Shown piece after piece: positions 18,440 through 27,500 of a stretch of DNA of 64,000 bases. The notes under the pieces are model-generated. The model saw only the letters and a list, made by a program, of their open reading frames with translations. It was not told the DNA's origin and did no database searches. How positions within the stretch are numbered: the first letter of the stretch is position 1; every line of letters starts with the position of its first letter. This DNA is from JBPEWY01 sp965224095. GTDB lineage: Bacteria > Bacteroidota > Bacteroidia > Flavobacteriales > Flavobacteriaceae. The stretch spans positions 2,914,001 through 2,978,000 of the forward strand of contig OZ245039.1 in NCBI GenBank assembly GCA_965224095.1, read 5' to 3'. The position numbers and the translations under genes are program-made.

Positions 18440-18467
18440 AAAGGCCTCCCTGGGAGGCCTTTTTTAT
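18440..18467 (+). terminator. intrinsic terminator of the act-cox operon
   Basis: The stem AAGGCCTCCC / GGGAGGCCTT is followed by a T tract just after the coxA stop codon at 18420. Confidence 0.9.
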
Positions 18468-18580
18468 TCCTCTTATCGAAAAAAAAGGATTGTTTGACAG
18501 GATTGATTCCGGTATGGAGTTTGCAATGGTTTTTTAAAAGCATTATTAGTACATTGTAATACGCTAAATATGAGAACACC

Positions 18581-19399
18581 ATGAAAAAATTAATTGTATT
18601 AGGGATTTTAATGACTTCTTTTTGGACCTATGCTCAGGATAAACCTAAAATTAAAGGAAGCCGTGTAGTAAGCGAAGTAAGTGAATATCTCCAGCCGTAT
18701 GCGGCACTCGAAATTCACGATGGGCTGACAGTCAACCTGATTCACACGGATGAACCTTATTACAAACTGGAATCTGACGATAATCTGCTGGACGTGGTGC
18801 AGTTTGAACAAACGGGGAATAGCCTTAAAATATACACTACACATAGAGTAACCAGAAAGAAAAAACTGGAAATAGACCTGGGGTATAATACATTGCAAAA
18901 TATCACCCTCATTGAAGCCAAACTCAAAGGAGCCGCCGATATTGAATCGGACACACTTCAATTTACAGCCTATGGTTCCTCAAAGGCAGATATAGACCTG
19001 AAAGGCCAACAGGTTACCGTGGCTTTGTATGAAAATAGCGGAGGTAGAATAAATGTAAATGCAGAAGAAGCCAAATTGACTTTCAGAGACCGGATTGATG
19101 TTAATTTAGGCTTGCGGTCGGAAATGACATTTTTAACGATGGATGAAAGTGCAGATGCTAAAATTAATGGCGATAGCGAAGATGTAGAGGTGATACTTTC
19201 AGGCGCTTCAAGGGTAAAAGGAAGCGATTTAAGAATCGGAAGGATTAAAATAACAGCAGACCGATCGGCCGATGCCCATATATACGCTTCGAAATCAATG
19301 GAAATATACGCAAATGGCTCCTGTAAAATTTATGTTTACGGAAATCCTGATATCACATTAAAGGAATTTAACGATAAAGCTCAACTCTTAAAAAAGTAG
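18581..19399 (+). CDS. secreted DUF2807 (head GIN domain) protein
   Basis: The 272-residue protein has a signal peptide (MKKLIVLGILMTSFWTYAQ) and a single beta-rich domain: SEYLQPYAALEIHDGLTVNLIHTDEPYYKLESDDNLLDVV..LKIYT starts a putative auto-transporter adhesin head GIN/DUF2807 domain, and repeats such as GAADIES, GSSKADIDL, GASRVKGSDL and GSCKIYVYGNP mark right-handed beta-helix turns. It is probably periplasmic or surface exposed. Function in this family is not established. It stands alone between the act-cox terminator and ruvB. Confidence 0.88.
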   Translation: MKKLIVLGILMTSFWTYAQDKPKIKGSRVVSEVSEYLQPYAALEIHDGLTVNLIHTDEPYYKLESDDNLLDVVQFEQTGNSLKIYTTHRVTRKKKLEIDLGYNTLQNITLIEAKLKGAADIESDTLQFTAYGSSKADIDLKGQQVTVALYENSGGRINVNAEEAKLTFRDRIDVNLGLRSEMTFLTMDESADAKINGDSEDVEVILSGASRVKGSDLRIGRIKITADRSADAHIYASKSMEIYANGSCKIYVYGNPDITLKEFNDKAQLLKK

Positions 19400-19422
19400 A
19401 TACTGATTGAAATAAATATAAC

Positions 19423-19441
19423 AAAAAACCTATCGGTTTTT
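19423..19441 (+). terminator. short hairpin between the DUF2807 gene and ruvB, possible weak terminator
   Basis: AAAAACC-TATC-GGTTTTT forms a small stem ending in T residues. It is weak and lies directly upstream of the ruvB promoter, so read-through is possible. Confidence 0.4.
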
Positions 19442-19445
19442 AAGT

Positions 19446-19453
19446 TATATTTG
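19446..19453 (+). promoter_or_regulatory. -7 box of ruvB
   Basis: TATATTTG fits TAnnTTTG and ends only 7 nt before the ATG at 19461, so the transcript would be leaderless or nearly so. Confidence 0.55.
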
Positions 19454-19460
19454 TGTGTAT

Positions 19461-20483
19461 ATGAACGAAAATCTCGATCCTACAGGACAACACTATTCTC
19501 CCGAAGAACTCGATATTGAAAAGGCACTGAGGCCGCTTTCTTTTGACGATTTTACAGGGCAGGAACAGGTACTGGAAAATCTTAAAGTATTTGTGGAGGC
19601 CGCAAATCAGCGGGATGATGCTTTGGACCATACTTTATTTCACGGACCGCCCGGATTGGGAAAAACTACCCTGGCACATGTTCTCGCAAACGAACTCGGC
19701 GTAAATATAAAAGTAACCTCAGGGCCGGTACTGGATAAGCCGGGAGACCTGGCTGGCCTGCTCACCAATCTGGATGAAAGAGACGTTTTATTTATTGATG
19801 AAATTCACAGGTTAAGCCCGATAGTTGAGGAATACTTGTATTCGGCAATGGAAGATTATAAAATTGATATTATGATCGAAAGCGGGCCGAATGCACGTAC
19901 GGTTCAGATCAACCTGGAACCGTTTACATTGGTTGGTGCCACAACCCGATCAGGATTGCTCACAGCACCTATGCGAGCGCGTTTTGGGATATCGAGCCGT
20001 TTGCAATACTATACAACCGAGTTACTGTCTGAAATTGTGCAGCGTAGCGCCTATATTCTTAAAGTCCCCATTACTATGGAAGCTGCTATTGAAATAGCAG
20101 GTCGCAGTAGGGGTACACCTCGAATTGCTAATGCGCTGTTAAGGAGAATCAGAGATTTCGCTCAGATTAAGGGAAATGGAAAGATTGATATGGAAATTTC
20201 CAGATACGGATTAAAAGCCCTAAATGTAGATGCTTTTGGTTTGGATGAAATGGATAACAAGATTTTATCCACGATTATCGATAAATTTAAAGGAGGCCCT
20301 GTAGGCATTACCACATTAGCCACAGCTGTCTCCGAGAGTGGAGAAACCATAGAGGAAGTGTACGAACCTTTTTTAATTCAACAGGGCTTTATTATAAGAA
20401 CTCCACGTGGCAGGGAAGTAACCGAATTGGCATATAAACATTTGGGAAGAATTAAAGGAGGTACTCAGGGAGGATTGTTTTAA
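19461..20483 (+). CDS. ruvB: Holliday junction branch migration helicase RuvB
   Basis: The 340-residue AAA+ motor drives branch migration with RuvA. The large ATPase domain has Walker A GPPGLGKTTLAH, Walker B VLFIDEIHRL and sensor 1 LVGATTRSG; the small ATPase domain and winged-helix C-terminus (ESGETIEEVYEPFLIQQGFIIRTPRGREVTELAYKHL) are complete. I prefer the ATG at 19461 over an in-frame GTG at 19455 because the promoter box ends at 19453. ruvA lies about 3.4 kb downstream, separated by queG and maeB. No ruvC is in the window. Confidence 0.97.
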   Translation: MNENLDPTGQHYSPEELDIEKALRPLSFDDFTGQEQVLENLKVFVEAANQRDDALDHTLFHGPPGLGKTTLAHVLANELGVNIKVTSGPVLDKPGDLAGLLTNLDERDVLFIDEIHRLSPIVEEYLYSAMEDYKIDIMIESGPNARTVQINLEPFTLVGATTRSGLLTAPMRARFGISSRLQYYTTELLSEIVQRSAYILKVPITMEAAIEIAGRSRGTPRIANALLRRIRDFAQIKGNGKIDMEISRYGLKALNVDAFGLDEMDNKILSTIIDKFKGGPVGITTLATAVSESGETIEEVYEPFLIQQGFIIRTPRGREVTELAYKHLGRIKGGTQGGLF

Positions 20484-20532
20484 TGTGGTATTATACACAC
20501 TCAAATAAAGTTCCCGTAAATTTATACATATG

Positions 20533-20540
20533 TAATTTTG
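20533..20540 (+). promoter_or_regulatory. -7 box of queG
   Basis: TAATTTTG fits TAnnTTTG. It supports a queG start downstream, because the longest open frame (TTG 20538) would begin inside the promoter. Confidence 0.5.
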
Positions 20541-20558
20541 TGCCGATCGCCGGATAGT

Positions 20559-21488
20559 TTGAATTTAATTCAAAAACATACCAATCTGATTAAAACCGAA
20601 GCCAAACGCCTCGGTTTTTTGTCCTGTGGGATCTCCAAGGCAACTTTTTTGGAAGAAGAGGCCCCCAGACTGGAAAAATGGCTCTCCAATCGATATCACG
20701 GTGAAATGAGTTATATGGAAAACCATTTTGACAAGCGATTGGATCCAACGAAATTAGTGGAAGGTTCTAAATCGGTTATATCGCTGTTACTGAATTACTT
20801 TCCCTCCGAAACGCAGGCAGACCCGGAAGCTCCTAAAATTTCGAAATATGCGTACGGAGTGGATTATCATTTTGTAATCAAAGATAAATTAAGAGCGTTA
20901 TTACATTATGTCCGGGATGCTATCGGAGAAGTACATGGTCGCGCTTTTGTTGATTCTGCTCCCGTTTTAGATAAGGCCTGGGCAGCTCGAAGCGGACTTG
21001 GCTGGATTGGTAAACACAGTAATCTGCTAACTCAGAAAACAGGATCTTTTTACTTTATTGCCGAATTAATTGTGGATCTGGAACTGGAATACGACACGCC
21101 GGTTACCAACCACTGCGGGAGTTGTACCGCCTGTATTGATGCCTGCCCTACCGAAGCCATTGTTGAACCGTATGTTGTTGATGGAAGCAAATGTATTTCC
21201 TATTTTACAATCGAGTTAAAAGAACAGATACCAACCAGCATGAAAGGACAATTTGATAATTGGATGTTTGGCTGCGATATATGCCAGGATGTATGCCCCT
21301 GGAATCGTTTTGCTTCACCCCATCGGGAACCCCTGTTTGCTCCTCATTCAGAATTACTTGCTATGAGTAAGGGAGATTGGGAAGAACTTACGGAAGACGT
21401 ATTTAAAAAAATATTTAAAAAATCCGCGGTGAAGCGCACAAAATTTGCTGGCTTACAAAGAAATATAAACTTTTTGAAGCCTTCTTAA
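20559..21488 (+). CDS. queG: epoxyqueuosine reductase QueG
   Basis: This cobalamin- and Fe-S-dependent enzyme reduces epoxyqueuosine to queuosine at tRNA position 34, the last step of queuosine synthesis. The N-terminal DUF1730 domain has GFLSCGISKATFLEEEAPRLEKWL and RAFVDSAPVLDKAWAARSGLGWIGKHSNLL. The ferredoxin domain has CGSCTACIDACPTEAI and CDICQDVCPWN, giving two [4Fe-4S] clusters. The protein is about 309 residues from TTG 20559 (MNLIQKHTNLIKTEAKRLG), which fits the usual family N-terminus. No ATG exists there, so a TTG start is proposed. The larger TTG 20538 frame overlaps the promoter. Confidence 0.93.
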   Translation: MNLIQKHTNLIKTEAKRLGFLSCGISKATFLEEEAPRLEKWLSNRYHGEMSYMENHFDKRLDPTKLVEGSKSVISLLLNYFPSETQADPEAPKISKYAYGVDYHFVIKDKLRALLHYVRDAIGEVHGRAFVDSAPVLDKAWAARSGLGWIGKHSNLLTQKTGSFYFIAELIVDLELEYDTPVTNHCGSCTACIDACPTEAIVEPYVVDGSKCISYFTIELKEQIPTSMKGQFDNWMFGCDICQDVCPWNRFASPHREPLFAPHSELLAMSKGDWEELTEDVFKKIFKKSAVKRTKFAGLQRNINFLKPS

Positions 21489-21513
21489 ATTTCTTCATTA
21501 CAGCTTAGCTTCT

Positions 21514-21521
21514 TACCTTTG
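21514..21521 (+). promoter_or_regulatory. -7 box of maeB
   Basis: TACCTTTG fits TAnnTTTG and lies 31 nt before the maeB ATG. Confidence 0.55.
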
Positions 21522-21552
21522 CAAATTCAATAATATCCAACCATAACACTAT

Positions 21553-23844
21553 ATGAGCAAGGAAAGTAAGAGAAGAGAAGCACTTATTTATCATGCGAAG
21601 CCGCAACCGGGAAAAATAAAAATTGTTCCTACGAAGCGCTATTCTACACAGAGAGATCTGGCACTGGCATATTCTCCGGGAGTGGCTGAACCCTGTTTGG
21701 AGATAAAGAAAGACGTGCAAAATGTATACCGGTATACAACAAAAGGAAATCTGGTTGCCGTTATTTCTAACGGAACAGCAGTACTGGGACTTGGAGATAT
21801 AGGCCCGGAAGCATCCAAACCCGTCATGGAAGGCAAGGGATTACTTTTTAAGATCTTTGCAGACATTGATGGAATGGACATAGAACTGGACACCAAAGAT
21901 GTGGATAAGTTTGTGGAAACCGTAAAAACAATAGCACCAACCTTTGGAGGAATTAACCTGGAAGACATAAAGGCTCCCGAGGCTTTTGAAATAGAACGCC
22001 GGTTAAAAGAAGAATTGGATATTCCGGTCATGCACGACGATCAGCATGGTACCGCGATTATTTCGGCAGCAGCTCTTTTAAATGCTGTTGAAATTGCAGG
22101 CAAAAAAATGAATAAAGTGAAAATCGTGGTTTCAGGAGCAGGAGCCGCAGCAGTTTCATGTACTCGGTTGTATAAGGCTTTCGGAGCAAAGGCAGAAAAT
22201 ATAGTGATGCTGGACAGCAAAGGAGTCATAAGAAAAGACAGGGGAAATCTGTCGGAAGAAAAACAGGAGTTTGCAACGGCCCGGAAAATTGATACGCTGG
22301 AAGAAGCACTCCGTGGAGCAGATGTTTTTATCGGTCTGTCGGTAGCTAATATAGTAAATGCCGAAATGTTGAAATCTATGGCAAAAAACCCGGTAGTATT
22401 TGCCATGGCAAATCCGGATCCGGAAATACCCTATAAACTGGCAGTTGAAACAAGAAAAGATATTATTATGGCTACCGGTCGTTCAGATCATCCGAACCAG
22501 GTAAATAATGTACTGGGATTTCCATTTATTTTTAGAGGGGCACTCGATGTGAGAGCGACAAAAATTAATGAAGAAATGAAGATGGCGGCGGTACAGGCTC
22601 TGGCTGCCCTGGCTAAAGAACCCGTTCCGGAACAGGTAAATATTGCCTATGGAGAAACACGATTGACCTTTGGGAGAGATTATATCATTCCAAAACCATT
22701 TGATCCCAGATTGATTGCAAGGGTTCCTCCGGCGGTAGCAAAAGCTGCTATTAAAAGTGGCGTGGCTAAAGAACCCATTACAGACTGGATGCTATATGAA
22801 GAACAATTACTCAAGCGCCTGGGGAACGATAATAAATTAGTCAGACTTTTACACAATCGGGCTAAAACCAATCTTAAACGGATTGTATTTGCAGAGGCTG
22901 ACCATCTGGATGTACTGAAGGCCGCACAAATAGTTCATGATGAAGGAATTGCTTCCCCCATTTTACTGGGTAGAGAGGAAGTTATTAAAGAACTCAAAAA
23001 GGAAATAGAGTTCGATGCCGACGTCCCTATTCTTGACCCGAAGACGGATGAGCAAAACGAAAAGAAAAACCACTATGCTCAGATTTACTGGGAGTCCAGA
23101 AACCGGAGAGGCGTTACTTTATATGAGGCGAGATCCAAAATGAGAGAGCGCAATTATTTTGGCGCCATGATGGTCAATGAAGGAGATGCTGATGGGATGA
23201 TTACAGGCTATTCCAGAAGTTACCCGACGGTTTTAAAGCCCATGCTCGAAGCCATAGGTAAAATGTCTGCCTCAACAAAAGTAGCCGCAATGAATGTGAT
23301 GCTCACCGATAGAGGGCCTTTGTTTTTGGCCGATACTTCAATCAACATTAACCCTACTTCGGAAGATCTTTCCAAGATTGTACAAATGAGTTATATAACG
23401 GCAAAAATGTTCGGTATTGAACCCGTTATTGCCATGGTTTCCTATGCAAATTTCGGTTCTTCCGATAAGGAACAGGCCTCCAAAATAAGAAGGGCCGTTC
23501 GTTATTTGCATGAACATCATCCGGAAATTATAGTAGATGGAGAATTACAGTCCGATTTTGCACTCAATAAACACTTGCGGGAGAGTAAGTTTCCGTTCAC
23601 CAAACTTTCAGGTAAAACCGTGAATACGCTTGTATTTCCTAACCTGGATGCAGCGAATATTACGTATAAGCTCATGAAGGAATTAGATAAAACAGATTCC
23701 ATTGGTCCTATCCTGTTGGGTATGAGAAAGCCGGTTCATATATTACAATTAGGAGCCAGCGTAGATGAAATGGTAAATATGGCAGCGGTTGCGGTTGTGG
23801 ATGCCCAGGAAAAAGAAAAACACCGGAAAGGTGAGATGAGCTGA
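21553..23844 (+). CDS. maeB: NADP-dependent malic enzyme fused to a phosphotransacetylase-like domain
   Basis: The 763-residue enzyme oxidatively decarboxylates malate to pyruvate and NADPH. Residues 1-420 are the malic enzyme: YSPGVAEPC, GTAVLGLGDIGPEASKPVMEGK, DDQHGTAIISAAALLNA and VVSGAGAAAVSC (Rossmann dinucleotide site) are intact. Residues 430-763 form a phosphate acetyl/butyryltransferase-type domain (LKRIVFAEADHLDVLKAAQIV..GDADGMITGYSRSYPTVLKPML). In such hybrid enzymes the PTA part is usually regulatory, binding acetyl-CoA, rather than a working transacetylase. It has its own promoter and no close operon partner. Confidence 0.95.
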   Translation: MSKESKRREALIYHAKPQPGKIKIVPTKRYSTQRDLALAYSPGVAEPCLEIKKDVQNVYRYTTKGNLVAVISNGTAVLGLGDIGPEASKPVMEGKGLLFKIFADIDGMDIELDTKDVDKFVETVKTIAPTFGGINLEDIKAPEAFEIERRLKEELDIPVMHDDQHGTAIISAAALLNAVEIAGKKMNKVKIVVSGAGAAAVSCTRLYKAFGAKAENIVMLDSKGVIRKDRGNLSEEKQEFATARKIDTLEEALRGADVFIGLSVANIVNAEMLKSMAKNPVVFAMANPDPEIPYKLAVETRKDIIMATGRSDHPNQVNNVLGFPFIFRGALDVRATKINEEMKMAAVQALAALAKEPVPEQVNIAYGETRLTFGRDYIIPKPFDPRLIARVPPAVAKAAIKSGVAKEPITDWMLYEEQLLKRLGNDNKLVRLLHNRAKTNLKRIVFAEADHLDVLKAAQIVHDEGIASPILLGREEVIKELKKEIEFDADVPILDPKTDEQNEKKNHYAQIYWESRNRRGVTLYEARSKMRERNYFGAMMVNEGDADGMITGYSRSYPTVLKPMLEAIGKMSASTKVAAMNVMLTDRGPLFLADTSININPTSEDLSKIVQMSYITAKMFGIEPVIAMVSYANFGSSDKEQASKIRRAVRYLHEHHPEIIVDGELQSDFALNKHLRESKFPFTKLSGKTVNTLVFPNLDAANITYKLMKELDKTDSIGPILLGMRKPVHILQLGASVDEMVNMAAVAVVDAQEKEKHRKGEMS

Positions 23845-23886
23845 TTTACAGCAGGAGAAAGACTGTTTATTTGTAAATAATTTTAC

Positions 23887-23894
23887 TACATTTG
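23887..23894 (+). promoter_or_regulatory. -7 box of ruvA-sprA
   Basis: TACATTTG fits TAnnTTTG, 20 nt before the ruvA ATG. ruvA and sprA are only 5 nt apart and probably share it. Confidence 0.55.
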
Positions 23895-23914
23895 GAACAT
23901 TAACCTAATGCTAT

Positions 23915-24496
23915 ATGATTACCCACCTGGAAGGGAAACTGGTTGAAAAAAATCCGACGGATGTCGTAATAGATTGTCATGGGGTAGGATATTTTATCAA
24001 CATTACCCTGAATACCTTTGGACATATTGGAAATAATGAAAAACTAAAGCTCTATACACATCTCCTGGTCCGGGAAGATTCTCATACCCTATATGGTTTT
24101 TCAAGTAAAGTAGAACGCGAGATTTTCAGGTTGTTATTGTCGGTATCCGGAGTAGGTGCCAGTACGGCTAGGACAATGCTTTCTTCCATGACCCCCGAAC
24201 AGGTTCAGGAGGCTATAGCTTCCGGCGATGTGGCCAGTATTCAGGCTGTGAAGGGAATCGGAGCCAAAACAGCCCAGAGAGTTATTCTGGACCTGAAAGA
24301 TAAGGTTCTTAAAACCTTTAATCTGGAGGAAGTTTCGGCCTCTCCAAACAATACAAATAAAGAAGAAGCGTTATCAGCATTAGAAGTCCTAGGATTTGCC
24401 CGTAAACAATCTGAGAAAATAGTAGAGAATATCTTAAGAAATGAACCTGATTTAAGTGTTGAGGCTATCATTAAAAGTGCACTTAAAAACTTATAA
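23915..24496 (+). CDS. ruvA: Holliday junction DNA-binding protein RuvA
   Basis: The 193-residue protein binds Holliday junctions as a tetramer and loads RuvB. Domain I is the OB fold (MITHLEGKLVEKNPTDVVIDCHGVGYFINITLNT). Domain II holds two helix-hairpin-helix motifs: LLLSVSGVGASTARTML and IQAVKGIGAKTAQRVILDL. The C-terminal domain III (KEEALSALEVLGFARKQSEKIVENIL) binds RuvB. Start and length fit the family. The next gene, sprA, begins 5 nt later; ruvA-sprA-gcvH synteny is familiar from Flavobacteriia. Confidence 0.97.
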   Translation: MITHLEGKLVEKNPTDVVIDCHGVGYFINITLNTFGHIGNNEKLKLYTHLLVREDSHTLYGFSSKVEREIFRLLLSVSGVGASTARTMLSSMTPEQVQEAIASGDVASIQAVKGIGAKTAQRVILDLKDKVLKTFNLEEVSASPNNTNKEEALSALEVLGFARKQSEKIVENILRNEPDLSVEAIIKSALKNL

Positions 24497-24501
24497 ATAC
24501 A

Positions 24502-27500
24502 TTGAAAACAGCTAACAAGCCAACACCTGTCCATGTTATTTTTAAAGGGATAACCTTTGTTGTTTTGTTGGCTTTAAGCATTAGCACTTACGCGCAGGAA
24601 AACGATTCTATTCCTCAAGATTCGGTAAAAACGGGAGTGTCACTGGGAAAAATTCTCTTAAAAAACCCCAATAGCGTTGTTTCTAAGTATACGTACGATC
24701 CTGATTTGGATCGCTATATCTATACGGAAAAAGTAGGAGAGTTCGATATCAACTATCCCCTGATATTAACACCACAACAATACTATGCGCTCATCAGGAG
24801 AGAGCAAATGAAAACGTACTTCAAGGAAAAAATCGATGCTTTTTCCGGAAAGAAAGCCGGTAGTGAAGAAGCGAGGAAAAATCTCCTTCCTAATTTCTAT
24901 GTGAATTCTTCTTTTTTCGAAACACTCTTTGGAGGTAATACCATTGAGGTAATTCCGCAGGGATCTGTTGCAATGGATCTCGGGGTGCGTATTCAGAAAA
25001 ACGATAACCCGGCATTATCACCGAGAAACAGGAATAATGTTACCTTCGACTTTGATCAGCGTATTAGTTTAAGCCTGTTGGGGAAAGTGGGTACCCGACT
25101 TTCGGTTACGGCCAATTATGATACGGAAGCAACATTTGATTTTCAGAATCTGATTAAACTGGAATATACACCCACGGAAGACGATATAATTCAGAAAATC
25201 GAAGTCGGAAACGTGAGTATGCCCCTGAATAGTTCATTGATTCAGGGAGCTCAAAGCCTTTTTGGGGTAAAAACACAATTGCAATTTGGAAATACAACGG
25301 TAACCGGGGTATTTTCGGAACAACGTTCACAAAATAATCGCGTTACCGCCCAGGGAGGAGGAACTCTGAATGACTTCGAAATTCTGGCTCTGGACTATGA
25401 TGAGGACCGGCACTTTTTCTTAAGCCATTATTTTAGGGACAACTACGATACAGCCCTGGAAGATTATCCGTTTATCAGAAGCCAGGTACAAATAACACGT
25501 ATTGAAGTATGGGTTACCAACCGCGGGCAACGTACCGAAAATGTCCGGAATGTGGTGGCGTTACAGGATTTGGGTGAAATGATACCCGGGAATACTAGAA
25601 TTAATCAGGGAGCTCCTGCCGGGTTTTTTAATGTAGCGGGAAATCAGCCTCCCCGGAATGAAGCCAATGATTATGATCCGTTTTTGATTGGTCAGGCCGG
25701 ATCGGCACTTAATGAGAATATAAGAGATGTTTCCACGGCTCAGTCAGGATTTAACCTGGGCGGATATATTGCCAACCAGGGATTTGATTACGCGATTTTG
25801 GAAAATGCCAGAAAACTGCAGCAAGGACGCGATTTTGAACTACATACGCAACTGGGTTATATTTCCCTGAATCAGCGCTTGAGTAACGATGAAGTACTCG
25901 CCGTAGCCTACCAGTTCACTGTAAATGGTCTGGTAGATGTAAATGGTAAGCAACAAGTGTTTCAGGTGGGTGAATTTGCCAATGACGGTGTAAACGCTAC
26001 CGAGTTTGAAACAGGAGCTAACGGGCAGGTGACGGCAGTAAATAACCAGGCATTGGTATTAAAACTCTTAAAAAGTAACATAACCAATGTAAATGATCCG
26101 ATCTGGGATCTGATGATGAAAAATATCTATGCTACCGGAGCTTTTCAATTGAGTCAGGAAGATTTTAAACTGAATATTCTCTATACAGATCCATCACCCA
26201 TTAATTATATAACCCCCGTAACAACAGGCCCCGGATCCGGATGGCCGGATGCCTCAGACCCTGACGGACCTCTGGAAGACCGTATTCTGTTGGATGTATT
26301 TAATCTGGACCGCCTTAATGTGTACAACGATCCGCAAAGTGGAGGAGACGGATTCTTCGATTTTATCCCGGGAATTACCATCGATCAGCAAACAGGGAGA
26401 ATTATTTTTACCAAGGTAGAACCTTTTGGAGAGTACCTCTATGCCTTACTGGGGGGCGGAACGAATTACGATGCCGATGAAAGTATCTATAAAGCATCGC
26501 TTAATCCTAATCAGAACAAGTATGTTTTTAGGAAAATGTATAAACAAACCAAGGCTGCTGCTTTGCAGGAGTCTGATAAAAATAAGTTTCAGCTTAAAGG
26601 AAGATATAAATCGGAAGGAAGTAATGGAATTCCGCTGGGAGCATTTAATGTGCCCAGAGGGTCTGTAGTGGTTAGAGCCGGAGGAAGAGTTTTACAGGAA
26701 GGAATCGATTATACCGTGAATTACCAGGGAGGGACCGTCCAGATTCTGGATGAAAGCTTACGTAATTCCAATACTCCCATAGAAGTATCGGTTGAAAACA
26801 ATGCTATTTTCGGACAGCAGACCCGGCGTTTTATGGGAATTAATGTAGAGCATAAATTCAGTGATAAATTTGTTTTGGGAGGAACGTTTTTAAAACTGAG
26901 CGAACGCCCGTTGACCCAAAAAGCTAATTTCGGGGTAGAACCCGTAAACAATACGATTTTCGGATTGAATGCTAATTATTCAACCGAAGTTCCTTTCCTG
27001 ACCAGATTGGTTAATAAACTTCCCAATATCGATACCGATGTTGTATCGAATGTATCGGTACGTGGGGAATTTGCATATTTAAAACCCGGTTCGCCAAAAA
27101 ACGCGGATTTTCAAGGAGAAACCACAGCATATCTGGACGATTTTGAAGGTGCTCAGGCACTTATCGATATGCGGTCGCCCCTGGCATGGACACTCTCGAG
27201 CCCTCCCGAAAATATATTGAATATTGGCGGCGTTCAACGCCCCGGATTGGAACCCGGATTTGAAAGAGCTAAACTGGCATGGTATAGTATCGATCCTGTT
27301 TTTTATAGTAATCAGCGCCCCGGAGGAATCTCGGATGAAGACATTTCACAAAACGAAACACGCCGTATTTTTATTCAGGAATTATTTGATCAGCAGGATA
27401 TAGCACAAGGACAAACCACGGTGCAAAACACGCTGGATCTTGCTTATTACCCCAATGTAAAAGGACCCTATAATGCCAATGATAATAGCTCGTTTAATGC

